Shown here one piece after another: positions 9,258 through 17,707 of a stretch of DNA of 64,000 bases. Origin of the DNA: Colwellia sp. M166 (lineage in GTDB: Bacteria > Pseudomonadota > Gammaproteobacteria > Enterobacterales > Alteromonadaceae); the NCBI RefSeq assembly GCF_024585285.1, contig NZ_CP040755.1, positions 1,736,001 to 1,800,000 on the forward strand. The letters run 5' to 3'. Position 1 is the first letter of the stretch, and every line of letters starts with the position of its first letter. The position numbers and the translations under genes were made by a program. A model generated the notes under the pieces. That model saw only the letters and a list, made by a program, of their open reading frames with translations, did no database searches and was not told the origin of the DNA.

Positions 9258-9851
9258 TTACCTCATTGTATAATTGGTTTTATTCTCAGGTTTTTGCGCA
9301 ATATAATAGCTGTAGATAATATGATCTAAGATCATGTGCACATCTTCAACTAGACCATATTCACCATTGTCAGTATTAACATGAAAGCTAATATCGCTTA
9401 TTTTTTTCAATTCCCCGCCGTCAAAACCCGTCATTCCAACTAAAGTTGCCCCTATTTTTTTTGTGTATTGTGAGGCTTTTACAATATTTTCAGAATTGCC
9501 ACTGCAAGATAATGCAATAACTAAATCATCCGGTTGCAACTTATTTTTAAGTTGCGCATAGAAAACATTTTCATAACCAATATCATTAGCTATGGCCGTG
9601 CATACAGGAGTATTATCAGACAAACTTTGTACATTAAAATTTCTAATTTCTCTTAACTTAAGACCTACAGACAAATCATTGGCCATATGAGACGCCGTAG
9701 CGGCACTACCTCCATTACCCATGATATAAACCGTTGCCTGTTTATCATGACACTTATCTAAAGCGTCAATTATTTGATAAATATACGTTGTATCAACTTT
9801 TGTTAATAAAGCTATCAAATTATCAATATAACTTTTTACTAAACACTGCAT
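9258..9851 (-). CDS. SIS-domain sugar isomerase, GmhA (phosphoheptose isomerase)-like
   Basis: A single SIS domain of 197 residues. IMGNGGSAATASHMANDL and LSCSGNSENIVKA are the two phosphosugar-binding Ser/Thr loops, and VEDVHMILDHIIY resembles the GmhA C-terminus. GmhA isomerises sedoheptulose 7-phosphate to a heptose 7-phosphate in LPS synthesis. I prefer ATG 9851 over GTG 9863 because family proteins begin at this point; neither has a good ribosome site. It is the first gene of the seven-gene cyclase set. An enzyme handling heptulose phosphates next to a cyclase family that also uses 7-carbon phosphates suggests a shared 7-carbon precursor. Confidence 0.85.
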   Translation of the reverse strand: MQCLVKSYIDNLIALLTKVDTTYIYQIIDALDKCHDKQATVYIMGNGGSAATASHMANDLSVGLKLREIRNFNVQSLSDNTPVCTAIANDIGYENVFYAQLKNKLQPDDLVIALSCSGNSENIVKASQYTKKIGATLVGMTGFDGGELKKISDISFHVNTDNGEYGLVEDVHMILDHIIYSYYIAQKPENKTNYTMR

Positions 9852-9920
9852 ACTTTTCGTCACTACTCTAAATAAATATAATTACGCACAATGTGTGCCT
9901 GTATGAACAACTGATATTTT

Positions 9921-10892
9921 TTAAGATAAAAATAAACCTCGATCTTCTAAAAACATTCTAAAACCAAGATACTTTTGCATTGATTGCTTCTCAATAATAT
10001 CTACTAATTCTTTAGGCTGTTCTTTGTAAATTCCGATATTTTTAATTGATTTTTCAGGATTAAAATATTCATGCACCTTATCGCGACGACCACACATTTT
10101 ACCAAGGTATTTATCTCTATGACTTGGTGATTGAACAAAACTCTCAAAGTCATGTACAAAATAATGATTAACAATTAAATCAAAGTACTTTTCTATTTGT
10201 TGTCTTGCGTTATCTATGTGCCAGTTAAAGTGCCTACAATGCCATTCAACATTTTCAATTGTATTTTCTTTTTGATAACAACGATTAAAATCAAATGTGA
10301 CATCGCGAGGATCTCTCAATATTGCTGAAGTTAGACCATCAGGAATCAATGTGGATAGTAATGGAAACACCCCAGGGGGATCATTTTTAAAAACAAGAAC
10401 ATCAATAGTTGAGTCTAGACTGTTTTGAATAATAGCAACTTCTTTGCACCAAATCGCAACAGCTTCTTTTAAGTACTCAATGATTTCCAATAAAGGTAAA
10501 TTAAGCAGATTATCAGGAAGTGATCCTACTGATTTATCAACAGCATGATAATATTCTCCTCCATACTCTTTAGCCAATAGGACTCGATTGTTAAGGTGTA
10601 ATATTTCACCATAGCTCAAACCTTCAAATTTAGTACTTAAAAGCCCCTTTATTGATTCACAGAGTACTTTTTTGTCAAAATTATCAACATCACCTTTTAA
10701 TTTTTTTATTAATAGACCACCAAAAGAATGATTACATTTGAGTAAACCAAATTCATTACATGGCGCACATAACATATCTAAATCTCTCTCAGACGGAGAC
10801 AGAACACCTTTTACAGATTGATAATTTAATAAAAAATCAACTTGAGAAGTGCAGCCAGAAAGGCCAAATCCACATAAATTTATAAACTTCAT
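9921..10892 (-). CDS. Sulfotransferase-like protein
   Basis: A 323-residue protein. The N-terminus has a Gly-rich loop GFGLSGCTSQVDFLL in the position of the PAPS 5'-phosphosulfate-binding P-loop, and the middle has SAILRDPRDVTFDF, which fits the sulfotransferase 3'-phosphate motif RDPRDxxxS except for the final residue. The C-terminal NPEKSIKNIGIYK resembles the K/R-x-G-x-W-K region of the family. I therefore read it as a PAPS-dependent sulfotransferase-like enzyme, possibly adding sulfate to a glycan. The loop is degenerate (GCTS rather than SGTT), so activity is uncertain. It is cytoplasmic, with no signal peptide, and is separated by 69 bp from the SIS gene and 40 bp from the glycosyltransferase gene. 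Confidence 0.65.
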   Translation of the reverse strand: MKFINLCGFGLSGCTSQVDFLLNYQSVKGVLSPSERDLDMLCAPCNEFGLLKCNHSFGGLLIKKLKGDVDNFDKKVLCESIKGLLSTKFEGLSYGEILHLNNRVLLAKEYGGEYYHAVDKSVGSLPDNLLNLPLLEIIEYLKEAVAIWCKEVAIIQNSLDSTIDVLVFKNDPPGVFPLLSTLIPDGLTSAILRDPRDVTFDFNRCYQKENTIENVEWHCRHFNWHIDNARQQIEKYFDLIVNHYFVHDFESFVQSPSHRDKYLGKMCGRRDKVHEYFNPEKSIKNIGIYKEQPKELVDIIEKQSMQKYLGFRMFLEDRGLFLS

Positions 10893-10932
10893 TTATTAAT
10901 ATCACTATTTTTAAAATAAACACTAAAATTCA

Positions 10933-12225
10933 TTATATTTTTAGTAACTTAGCACTTTCCTGATAATATTCAGCATAATAATTCATCGCGTCTTCAAGTA
11001 AATTATAATTCAAATACTCGCCTTGAATTCTAAAAACTTGATGTTTGAGCCAATTAATCTCAGCTCGTTCTTTAGCTGACACATAGCCGATATATGTACC
11101 AATATCTTGTCCACCAGCAAATGAAATCTCATCTAATGATGGTTGAGCTGAATCATTTTTTTTAAGTTTATAATAAATATATTTTTGCTTTTTTTTACTA
11201 CATTTATCGACTAATACTTGCCAAGCAGTGTAAGTAGCAGATTTTTCTTCCTCACTATCCCAGTATTCTATTCTATCAATATCCTCTTTAACTCTGACCA
11301 AGAGGTTACTCGTGTTAATGGATAGTTTTTTAAATTCGTTATTATCACTAAGCTTTTGGAAATATAAAAAGTCATGCGCTATAAAATTATTAAGTGCAAC
11401 ACCTATTCCTTCAAGAGGTAATTTATTCTGCTGGAATTTTAGGAGATTATAATCTGAAAAAAAATCTTTAAACTTCTTAGTGTTTGTAACGGCTTGAAAT
11501 CCATTTGATATTTCAGGTGAAGCACAAACCAACATCAAAGGTTGCCCCAAATCTAAGCACCTTGGTAATAATGATAAAGCTGCTGTCATAGAAGTAATAT
11601 CAGGCATTAAAGGTTGAAATATTCGCCCGTAACTTACTTTCATTTTGTCTAATAGATTCCGACTAAAACAACCGGAATATATTTTCCCTAAACATTCTTT
11701 TGGGCCTAAATTTCTCGAGTACGGTGTTTTATTAAAAGAAAAGCGTTTAGATAATACTTCTATTGGCGAAAAGTACGTTGCTTTTCTAGGTTTAAATTTA
11801 GGTATATATTTCCCTAAGAGCTTTGCTTCACCTGACTTAGTAACAGTAACAGTTTCATTCCACCAAGAAACTAAATCCGCAGGTTTGTCTAACAATATGG
11901 CATGTAAAACTTCCAAAGCATCACTTCGAAACAAATACTTTTCACTGATGACAGTAACATATTGCCCATTTGCTTTAGAAACCGCAAACTCCCAATTATC
12001 TGCCATTGGCAAAGGAGTTTCAGGCTGAAAATAATGAAATCGTTTATCATTTTTATAAGCTTCAAACTCGTTTTTACATGACGCATTAATAAAGTTATCT
12101 GCAACAATGACTTCAAAATTTTTAAAACTTTGCTGCGCCAAATAATACAGACTATATCTAACAAATTCAGGCCTATCTCTTGTCGGTATTACAATAGAAA
12201 TAAATGGGCTAATTATTAACATCAC
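10933..12225 (-). CDS. Family 2 glycosyltransferase
   Basis: The N-terminal 110 residues are a GT-A fold of the GT2 type: SIVIPTRDRPEFVRYSL, then FEVIVADN, and a region around residue 75 (PMADNWEFAVSKANGQYV) typical of the nucleotide-sugar site. The classical DxD is not clear in this stretch. The remaining ~300 residues are not recognised and are poor in motifs; they may be an acceptor-binding or helical domain. The start overlaps the stop of the CmcI-like gene (ATGATG arrangement), so the two are coupled. It probably transfers one of the sugars made in this island; donor and acceptor are unknown. Confidence 0.75.
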   Translation of the reverse strand: MMLIISPFISIVIPTRDRPEFVRYSLYYLAQQSFKNFEVIVADNFINASCKNEFEAYKNDKRFHYFQPETPLPMADNWEFAVSKANGQYVTVISEKYLFRSDALEVLHAILLDKPADLVSWWNETVTVTKSGEAKLLGKYIPKFKPRKATYFSPIEVLSKRFSFNKTPYSRNLGPKECLGKIYSGCFSRNLLDKMKVSYGRIFQPLMPDITSMTAALSLLPRCLDLGQPLMLVCASPEISNGFQAVTNTKKFKDFFSDYNLLKFQQNKLPLEGIGVALNNFIAHDFLYFQKLSDNNEFKKLSINTSNLLVRVKEDIDRIEYWDSEEEKSATYTAWQVLVDKCSKKKQKYIYYKLKKNDSAQPSLDEISFAGGQDIGTYIGYVSAKERAEINWLKHQVFRIQGEYLNYNLLEDAMNYYAEYYQESAKLLKI

Positions 12226-12992
12226 TTAACTCTTTTAAGATAACCACTTGGTGCAACAGTTATTTGTAATTTATTGTCAATTTTATCATCAATAATAAAT
12301 TCAGGGTGATGCTTTAAGTATTGATGTACTGCTGTCTTAGGATTGTTACCAACCCCCCAAGGACGATTTTCAGATATTTCATCTGGCAAATCATCTACGA
12401 TGCCATCAAAGACAACACAATAGCTATTGTAACTAACCAACGGCGCATAAGCCTCTAATTCGGCCAATACATGTTCATGTGTATGATTAGAATCTAAACA
12501 AACTAAAATGCGCTGATAATCTGCCGAAAATGCCTTAATTCTATCTATTACTGTAGAAGAAATACTTGAACCTTCAATCATTTCAATGAGGTGCCGTAAG
12601 GGGTGTTCATCGATATTGCTTCTATTGTGTGAACGAATATCAATATCAATACCTACCACTTTTCTTTTTGACTCTTTGGGATGAAAAGTACAACCTGTTT
12701 TTATTGCATCACAATAATCAAGCATGGCCAGCATAGATGCACTTAAAACTAAAGATCCCCCTCTTGCAATACCTGTTTCAATAATCAAATCAGGTTTTAT
12801 TTCCCATATTAACTCTTGTATAGCTACCATATCTTGTGGATATTGAATTATGGGCAATCCCAACCAAGAAAAATTATAAGAATAATGACTCTGAATAGAA
12901 CTAAGCATAAACTGATGGCTTGATGCGATTAATTGATGATTATTTTTATTTTCTTCAATTCTCTTTGATTTTTCTTCTTGAAACTTATCCAT
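12222..12992 (-). CDS. CmcI/cephalosporin-hydroxylase-like SAM methyltransferase family protein
   Basis: Residues 40-250 match the CmcI family (named cephalosporin hydroxylase but structurally a SAM-dependent methyltransferase, also used for rhamnosyl O-methylation): DLIIETGIARGGSLVLSAS is the SAM loop, VVGIDIDIR the acidic strand, LVCLDSNHTHEHVLAEL the metal-binding region and RPWGVGNNPKTAV the family C-terminal signature. I chose ATG 12992 (256 aa) over TTG 12998 because GAG lies 8 nt before it. The first 35 residues are charged and helical. It overlaps the preceding methyltransferase gene by 8 bp. Likely role: O-methylation of a sugar in the glycan. Confidence 0.8.
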   Translation of the reverse strand: MDKFQEEKSKRIEENKNNHQLIASSHQFMLSSIQSHYSYNFSWLGLPIIQYPQDMVAIQELIWEIKPDLIIETGIARGGSLVLSASMLAMLDYCDAIKTGCTFHPKESKRKVVGIDIDIRSHNRSNIDEHPLRHLIEMIEGSSISSTVIDRIKAFSADYQRILVCLDSNHTHEHVLAELEAYAPLVSYNSYCVVFDGIVDDLPDEISENRPWGVGNNPKTAVHQYLKHHPEFIIDDKIDNKLQITVAPSGYLKRVK

Positions 12993-14049
12993 TCTCAATG
13001 CTCACATACGTATATCTGTTTTTTGTTATATTTTTGATTTCATCAACATAGTTTGAATTCATCACATAAATAATAGAATTTTCATCTAACATTTTCATTG
13101 TTTGCTCTGGTGAAGACACTTTAATTCCTGTTCGCGGCAAGTGTTTGTTTTGCTTCATTGGATTAATATCGACTACAACGTCCACTATTCGGTCATTATT
13201 TTGTTGAATTAAGCAATAAATAACACCTTTAGATGATGCACCCCAGACTGCATCAATTGAAAGTTTAGGATCTGAAGTATTCATTAAATTTAGACTAAAT
13301 TTTAAATAATTAACTACATTTTTTTCTAAAAACTTAGGCTCTTGTAAGCTTGAAAGTTCTGCAACCACGTAAATATATTGTCCTTTGAATAAAGTTCCAC
13401 TCTCATAAATCCAGCCAAAAAGCTGAAAAAAATCCGCTAGACGGAAATAATTAACATGTTCATAATAAATATCAAACCAAGCATTATTTTTAATGATCCA
13501 ATCAAAACAAGGTACTTCAATATAAATTTTCCCTTCACCTCCATTTTCAAGCTTTAATTGCTGTAAAAAATCAAAGGGATGTGGAATATGTTCCAGCACA
13601 TGACGTAAAATTATATGCTTAGCACTTAAATTTAAAGCTTTAGAGTAATATTGTTTGATGATGTTCTCGTTATTTCCTTGATAACTAGGGTCAACACCAA
13701 TAATATCAAAACCTTGGTTCAATAAATGTTCTAAGAAATAGCCTTTACCACAACCTATTTCAAGTAAAGCATATTTACCTATTGTATTAATAATAATAGA
13801 GGCAACATCTTCAAGATGAGATCTGAATACATTACTCAATGCCTGTTCATTTTGGTAATGTTCATCATACTGTATTAACTTATTATCAAAAGCATTATTA
13901 TAAATTAGGCCTGTATTTAAGTTTTGCACTAAACACATATTTCCAACGACACAATTAACAGCCTCAGCGTTTGTGTCATAAACCCTATTTTGTAATACTG
14001 GTAAACTATTAAGCTGATATAAAACTTTAACGTTCTCTCGTTGAGTCAT
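12985..14049 (-). CDS. Class I SAM-dependent methyltransferase, C-methyltransferase-like with C-terminal domain
   Basis: A 354-residue protein. The central SAM domain has LLEIGCGKGYFLEHLL and IIGVDPSYQG, then ILRHVLEHIPHPFDFL. The C-terminus (residues ~250-354, DAVWGASSKGVIYCLI onward) resembles the second Rossmann-like domain of TylC3-type sugar C-methyltransferases. The N-terminus aligns by position with the zinc-binding domain of that family, but the usual paired cysteines are missing. I use ATG 14049, which has GGAG 9 nt upstream and follows the previous stop, rather than ATG 14082, which has its purines touching the start. It may methylate another position on a sugar or be specialised for a different substrate. 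Confidence 0.78.
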   Translation of the reverse strand: MTQRENVKVLYQLNSLPVLQNRVYDTNAEAVNCVVGNMCLVQNLNTGLIYNNAFDNKLIQYDEHYQNEQALSNVFRSHLEDVASIIINTIGKYALLEIGCGKGYFLEHLLNQGFDIIGVDPSYQGNNENIIKQYYSKALNLSAKHIILRHVLEHIPHPFDFLQQLKLENGGEGKIYIEVPCFDWIIKNNAWFDIYYEHVNYFRLADFFQLFGWIYESGTLFKGQYIYVVAELSSLQEPKFLEKNVVNYLKFSLNLMNTSDPKLSIDAVWGASSKGVIYCLIQQNNDRIVDVVVDINPMKQNKHLPRTGIKVSSPEQTMKMLDENSIIYVMNSNYVDEIKNITKNRYTYVSIENG

Positions 14050-14050
14050 A

Positions 14051-14872
14051 CTAATTAACTCCAACAATAAAAAGGGGCTCATCCTTTTGAGTTAATCTAG
14101 CTCCAAACTTTAGCAAGTCTTTTTTTCCATATTCATCAGCAATTTTCTCAACAAACGCCCTAACTGTAATGCCTTTACCTGAGCAAATATTTTTAGCCCC
14201 TGAAATATGACTTAAAGCAAAATCTACAATCATAATCGCCGCCTCTTTTACATCAATAAAATCTCGGATTTGTTTACCATCACTCAATTCTACTTCTTGA
14301 TTATTGTGCAGCTGACTATGAACATAAGCGGCTAAACGACGTTCGTCTTCTCCTTCACCAAACAGATAAAAAAGACGGCACCATAGAAAGTCGACGGCTG
14401 TTTCATTAAAAAGTTTCGATAGCTGATGAAATGTTTCAACTTTAGCTTCAGCATAAATACTATTTGGTTTCAAAGGCGTTTTAACAGAAAGTAATTTTTG
14501 AGAAACATCATATTCAAAACATGTACCTAAACCGATAAAACGAGTTACTCCTGCTTTAATTGCAGCCTTTGCCATCGCAATAGTTCCAGTGACACAAGCG
14601 AAATTTTCTTCTGAATACAAATACTTTCCGGGTTCTACATACCAAGCACAATGGATAACAACATCGACGCCACTCAGTATGTTTAATAACCGTAATTCAG
14701 ACTCTTGAAACAAATCATTCGTTAAAATAATCTCAACTGAAGTGTGTGCAAAAATAGTTTTTTTATTATTTCGCACGACCGCTTTCACATGACAGTTTTT
14801 TTCTACCAGCGATTTAACAACCTGATTGCCGACAAAGCCGTTTGCTCCTGTAACAAGTACTGTTTTTGTCAT
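14051..14872 (-). CDS. NAD-dependent epimerase/dehydratase (extended SDR), probable 4-keto-sugar reductase
   Basis: A 273-residue extended SDR with VLVTGANGFVGNQVVKSL at the N-terminus, DVVIHCAWYVEPGKY, a YAEAK catalytic Tyr/Lys pair and LWCRLFYLFGEGE. It overlaps the C-methyltransferase gene start by 4 bp and follows the CDP-sugar genes. In such sets the last enzyme usually reduces the 4-keto group of a CDP- or dTDP-4-keto-6-deoxy sugar, giving the final CDP-sugar. That role is inferred from position and fold; an epimerase role is also possible. Confidence 0.8.
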   Translation of the reverse strand: MTKTVLVTGANGFVGNQVVKSLVEKNCHVKAVVRNNKKTIFAHTSVEIILTNDLFQESELRLLNILSGVDVVIHCAWYVEPGKYLYSEENFACVTGTIAMAKAAIKAGVTRFIGLGTCFEYDVSQKLLSVKTPLKPNSIYAEAKVETFHQLSKLFNETAVDFLWCRLFYLFGEGEDERRLAAYVHSQLHNNQEVELSDGKQIRDFIDVKEAAIMIVDFALSHISGAKNICSGKGITVRAFVEKIADEYGKKDLLKFGARLTQKDEPLFIVGVN

Positions 14873-16086
14873 AACACGTTTAGCTCTGGAATCACCGTCA
14901 AGAATTTCACATTATTTAAATAAGAAAGTTGTCTTGTCACTTCCTCTTTAATATTCCACGGTAAAATAAAAATATAATCCGGTTGACGATGCTCTAAATA
15001 CTTAGGTGATTTTATAGGAATATGACTACCTGGCATTAGCCTATTTTGCTTTGAGGGCGCAGCGTCACATATCACAGGTAAAAGATCAGTAGTAATTCCC
15101 GCATAGTTTAATAGCGTATTACCTTTAGCGGCGGCGCCATAACCCATGACGCTTTTACCACGTTTTTTTTGCTCAGTAAGAAAAGCGATAACATCTTGTT
15201 TAATTTTTTCAATTCTTGGTTGAAAGGCTAAATAATAATGAAGACATTGCAGACCTTTTTCTTTCTCATCATTCATCATGTTAAGCACGGCATCTGTTAC
15301 CTTAAAGTCAGCTTGTTGATGACTAAGATAAAGTCGTAAGCTTCCACCGTGGGTTTCTAGTGGCTCAACATCATACACAGCCAAACCTAACGCTGCGCAA
15401 ATATGATGTACTGTTGATAGCGACAAATATGAGAAGTGCTCATGATAAATGGTATCAAACTGATTATTTTCTATCAATTGCAACAAATGTGGAAACTCTA
15501 AGGTAATGGTGCCTTGACGCGACAATGACAATACTAAAGCTTTAATAAAATCTTTAATATCAGGCACGTGTGCCAATACATTATTAGCAATAATAAGGTC
15601 AGCCTTGGGATATTCCTTGGTTAATAACTTAGCGCTTACCACAGAAAAGAAGTCATTTATTACAGGTATATTTAATGCTCTGGCAGCTTCAGATGTGGCA
15701 ATAGTCGGTTCAATACCAAGACAAGGAATACCGGCATCAACAAAGTTTCTTAATAAATAACCATCGTTAGATGCTATTTCTAAAACAAAACTATTCGTTG
15801 ATAATGACAAACGTTGCGTAATCATCGTGACGTAATCTTTAGCGTGCTTTAACCAACCTGTAGAAACAGATGAAAAGTAGGCATAATCTGCGCTAAACAG
15901 TTTATCCGCATCAATAAAGTCTTGAGTCTGTACTAACCAACAATTATTACAAACGAAGACCTTGAGCGGATATTTTTCTTCAAGTGCATCACTATTTTCT
16001 GGCAAAATATAAGCGTTAGAGGGGGGCATTTCACCTAAATCGACAAAGACATGAATCAATTGTTGTTCGCAATATCGACACTTCAT
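14869..16086 (-). CDS. Sugar C-methyltransferase (TylC3/NovU type)
   Basis: A 405-residue protein with the full architecture of nucleotide-sugar C-methyltransferases: an N-terminal zinc-binding domain (CRYC at the start and FVCNNCWLVQ near residue 50), a SAM-binding core (FVLEIASNDGYLLRNF; IIANNVLAHVPDIKDF), the EFPHLLQLI and YHEHFSYLSL segments around the active site, and a C-terminal GYGAAAKGNTLLNY domain. These enzymes methylate C3 of a 4-keto-6-deoxy nucleotide sugar through an enediolate. The gene sits directly after the RmlC-like epimerase gene (stop and start share bases at 16086), in line with action on CDP-4-keto-6-deoxyhexose. Confidence 0.88.
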   Translation of the reverse strand: MKCRYCEQQLIHVFVDLGEMPPSNAYILPENSDALEEKYPLKVFVCNNCWLVQTQDFIDADKLFSADYAYFSSVSTGWLKHAKDYVTMITQRLSLSTNSFVLEIASNDGYLLRNFVDAGIPCLGIEPTIATSEAARALNIPVINDFFSVVSAKLLTKEYPKADLIIANNVLAHVPDIKDFIKALVLSLSRQGTITLEFPHLLQLIENNQFDTIYHEHFSYLSLSTVHHICAALGLAVYDVEPLETHGGSLRLYLSHQQADFKVTDAVLNMMNDEKEKGLQCLHYYLAFQPRIEKIKQDVIAFLTEQKKRGKSVMGYGAAAKGNTLLNYAGITTDLLPVICDAAPSKQNRLMPGSHIPIKSPKYLEHRQPDYIFILPWNIKEEVTRQLSYLNNVKFLTVIPELNVL

Positions 16087-16634
16087 TAACCTGCCCCACT
16101 ATAATGTTGATCGATTAATGGATAACTTTTATCTTTCTCTGAAAGCTCGGTGCAGCTCAACGGCCAGTTAATCGCCAGTGTCGGGTCATTATACAAAAGG
16201 CCAGCCTCATGCTCTGGTTGATAGAATTCAGTATGTAAATATAGCATTTCACTTTTTTCTTCAATAACTTGAAAGCCATGGGCAAAGCCCTCAGGTATCA
16301 CCATCATTTTTCGACTCTGTGAAGACAGTTCAAGCCCATACCAATGTAAGAATGTGCTCGAGTTTTTTCTTAAATCGACAGCTACATCAAAAACTTTACC
16401 TTTAATACAACGGACAAATTTAGTTTCTAATGCGGGAAAGCGTTGAAAATGTAGGCCTCTGATCGCACCAATTTCATTGGTTATTGAGCAGTTCACTTGC
16501 GCTATTTGCTTATTTTTTAACAGTACAGAGAATGGTTTAGGGCAAAAAAATCGAGAAAAACTGCCTCTGCTATCTTGAATAGCATCCGTTTCAACCACTA
16601 ATAGGTCTTTAATCGGGGTGGTGATAATATTCAT
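16086..16634 (-). CDS. RmlC-like nucleotide-4-keto-6-deoxysugar 3(,5)-epimerase
   Basis: A cupin epimerase of 182 residues, the usual RmlC length. It shows RGLHFQ (catalytic His), VFDVAVDLRKNS, IPEGFAHGFQV and YLHTEFYQPEHEAG with the conserved Tyr. RmlC acts on dTDP-4-keto-6-deoxyglucose; here the neighbouring RfbF and RfbG supply CDP-4-keto-6-deoxyglucose, so this enzyme likely epimerises C3 and/or C5 of the CDP sugar before C-methylation. Its gene overlaps rfbG by 4 bp and touches the methyltransferase gene. No other dTDP-sugar genes occur in the window. Confidence 0.87.
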   Translation of the reverse strand: MNIITTPIKDLLVVETDAIQDSRGSFSRFFCPKPFSVLLKNKQIAQVNCSITNEIGAIRGLHFQRFPALETKFVRCIKGKVFDVAVDLRKNSSTFLHWYGLELSSQSRKMMVIPEGFAHGFQVIEEKSEMLYLHTEFYQPEHEAGLLYNDPTLAINWPLSCTELSEKDKSYPLIDQHYSGAG

Positions 16635-17707
16635 GATATTTTCGCCATATCAAGACAATATTGCTGTATTTGCGTAAGACAATATTGCTGTGAGCTATGA
16701 TTTTTATCTATTTGATTTTCATGCCATGAAGCCACATTATCTAAAGCTTGATTAATATTCCAAGCAGGCTGCCACCCAAGTCGATGATAAGCTTTTTGGT
16801 AATTTAACGTTAAGCAAGTGGTTTCATGAGGTTGCTTATTGGCATGAACAGTTAACTTTACATCACTTTTTAATTTAGTTAATAAATATTTAGCCACCCA
16901 TTGTACTGATTGATTACTGCTATCATTGGGAGCAAAATTCCACGCTTGGGCATATGAATTATCACCTTGAAATAACTTCTGGGCCAATAACATATATCCT
17001 GATAGGGGTTCTAACACATGTTGCCATGGTCTTATGGCATTGGGGTATCTCAGTTCAATATCACTATGATGAACAATCGATTTGAGAATATCGGGGATCA
17101 AACGCTCTGGAGCATAATCACCACCACCAATAACATTACCGGCTCGTGCCGTTGCTATCTTTAACTGACAAGCCTCATCTGCCAAAAAGGATTGACGATA
17201 AGACGCGACCATTAATTCTAAACAGGCTTTACTACTGCTGTAGGGATCATAGCCCCCTAGCGTATCGTCTTCGGTATAACCTTCGACAGATTCGTTATTT
17301 TCATAGCATTTATCGGTTGAAACCATGACAACCGCCTTGACATCAGGCGTTTTTTTAACCGCTTCTAAAAGATTAAGCGAGCCCATCACATTCGTAGAGT
17401 AAGTCTCAATCGGATCATGATAAGAAGCTCTAACTAACGATTGCGCGGCCAGGTGAAATACTATTTCAGCTTGTGAACTTTCAAGTGCGGTATTTAACAG
17501 TTTAGCGTCTCGAATATCACCAATAATACTGGCCATGTTTTCAGCAACATCTGCTTGCTGAAATAAGCTCGGTGAGGTAGGTGGCGCCAGTGAAAACCCG
17601 GTAACGTGAGCACCAAGCTTTTGTAGCCACAAACATAACCAGCTGCCTTTAAAACCAGTATGCCCAGTTACCAGTACTTTTTTTCCTTGCCAAAAATTTT
17701 GCTGCAT
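16631..17707 (-). CDS. rfbG: CDP-glucose 4,6-dehydratase
   Basis: RfbG converts CDP-glucose to CDP-4-keto-6-deoxyglucose with bound NAD. The protein is 358 residues from ATG 17707, matching the usual ~359. It opens with QNFWQGKKVLVTGHTGFKGS, the family hallmark, and has FHLAAQSLVRASY, STDKCYEN with YDPYSSSK supplying the catalytic Tyr/Lys, and RAGNVIGGGDYAPERLIPD. An in-frame upstream ATG at 17743 lies inside rfbF and adds residues absent from the family; the chosen start forms a TAATG overlap with the rfbF stop. Downstream genes process its product by epimerisation, C-methylation and reduction; RfbH (C3 dehydrase) is not in the window. Confidence 0.93.
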   Translation of the reverse strand: MQQNFWQGKKVLVTGHTGFKGSWLCLWLQKLGAHVTGFSLAPPTSPSLFQQADVAENMASIIGDIRDAKLLNTALESSQAEIVFHLAAQSLVRASYHDPIETYSTNVMGSLNLLEAVKKTPDVKAVVMVSTDKCYENNESVEGYTEDDTLGGYDPYSSSKACLELMVASYRQSFLADEACQLKIATARAGNVIGGGDYAPERLIPDILKSIVHHSDIELRYPNAIRPWQHVLEPLSGYMLLAQKLFQGDNSYAQAWNFAPNDSSNQSVQWVAKYLLTKLKSDVKLTVHANKQPHETTCLTLNYQKAYHRLGWQPAWNINQALDNVASWHENQIDKNHSSQQYCLTQIQQYCLDMAKIS

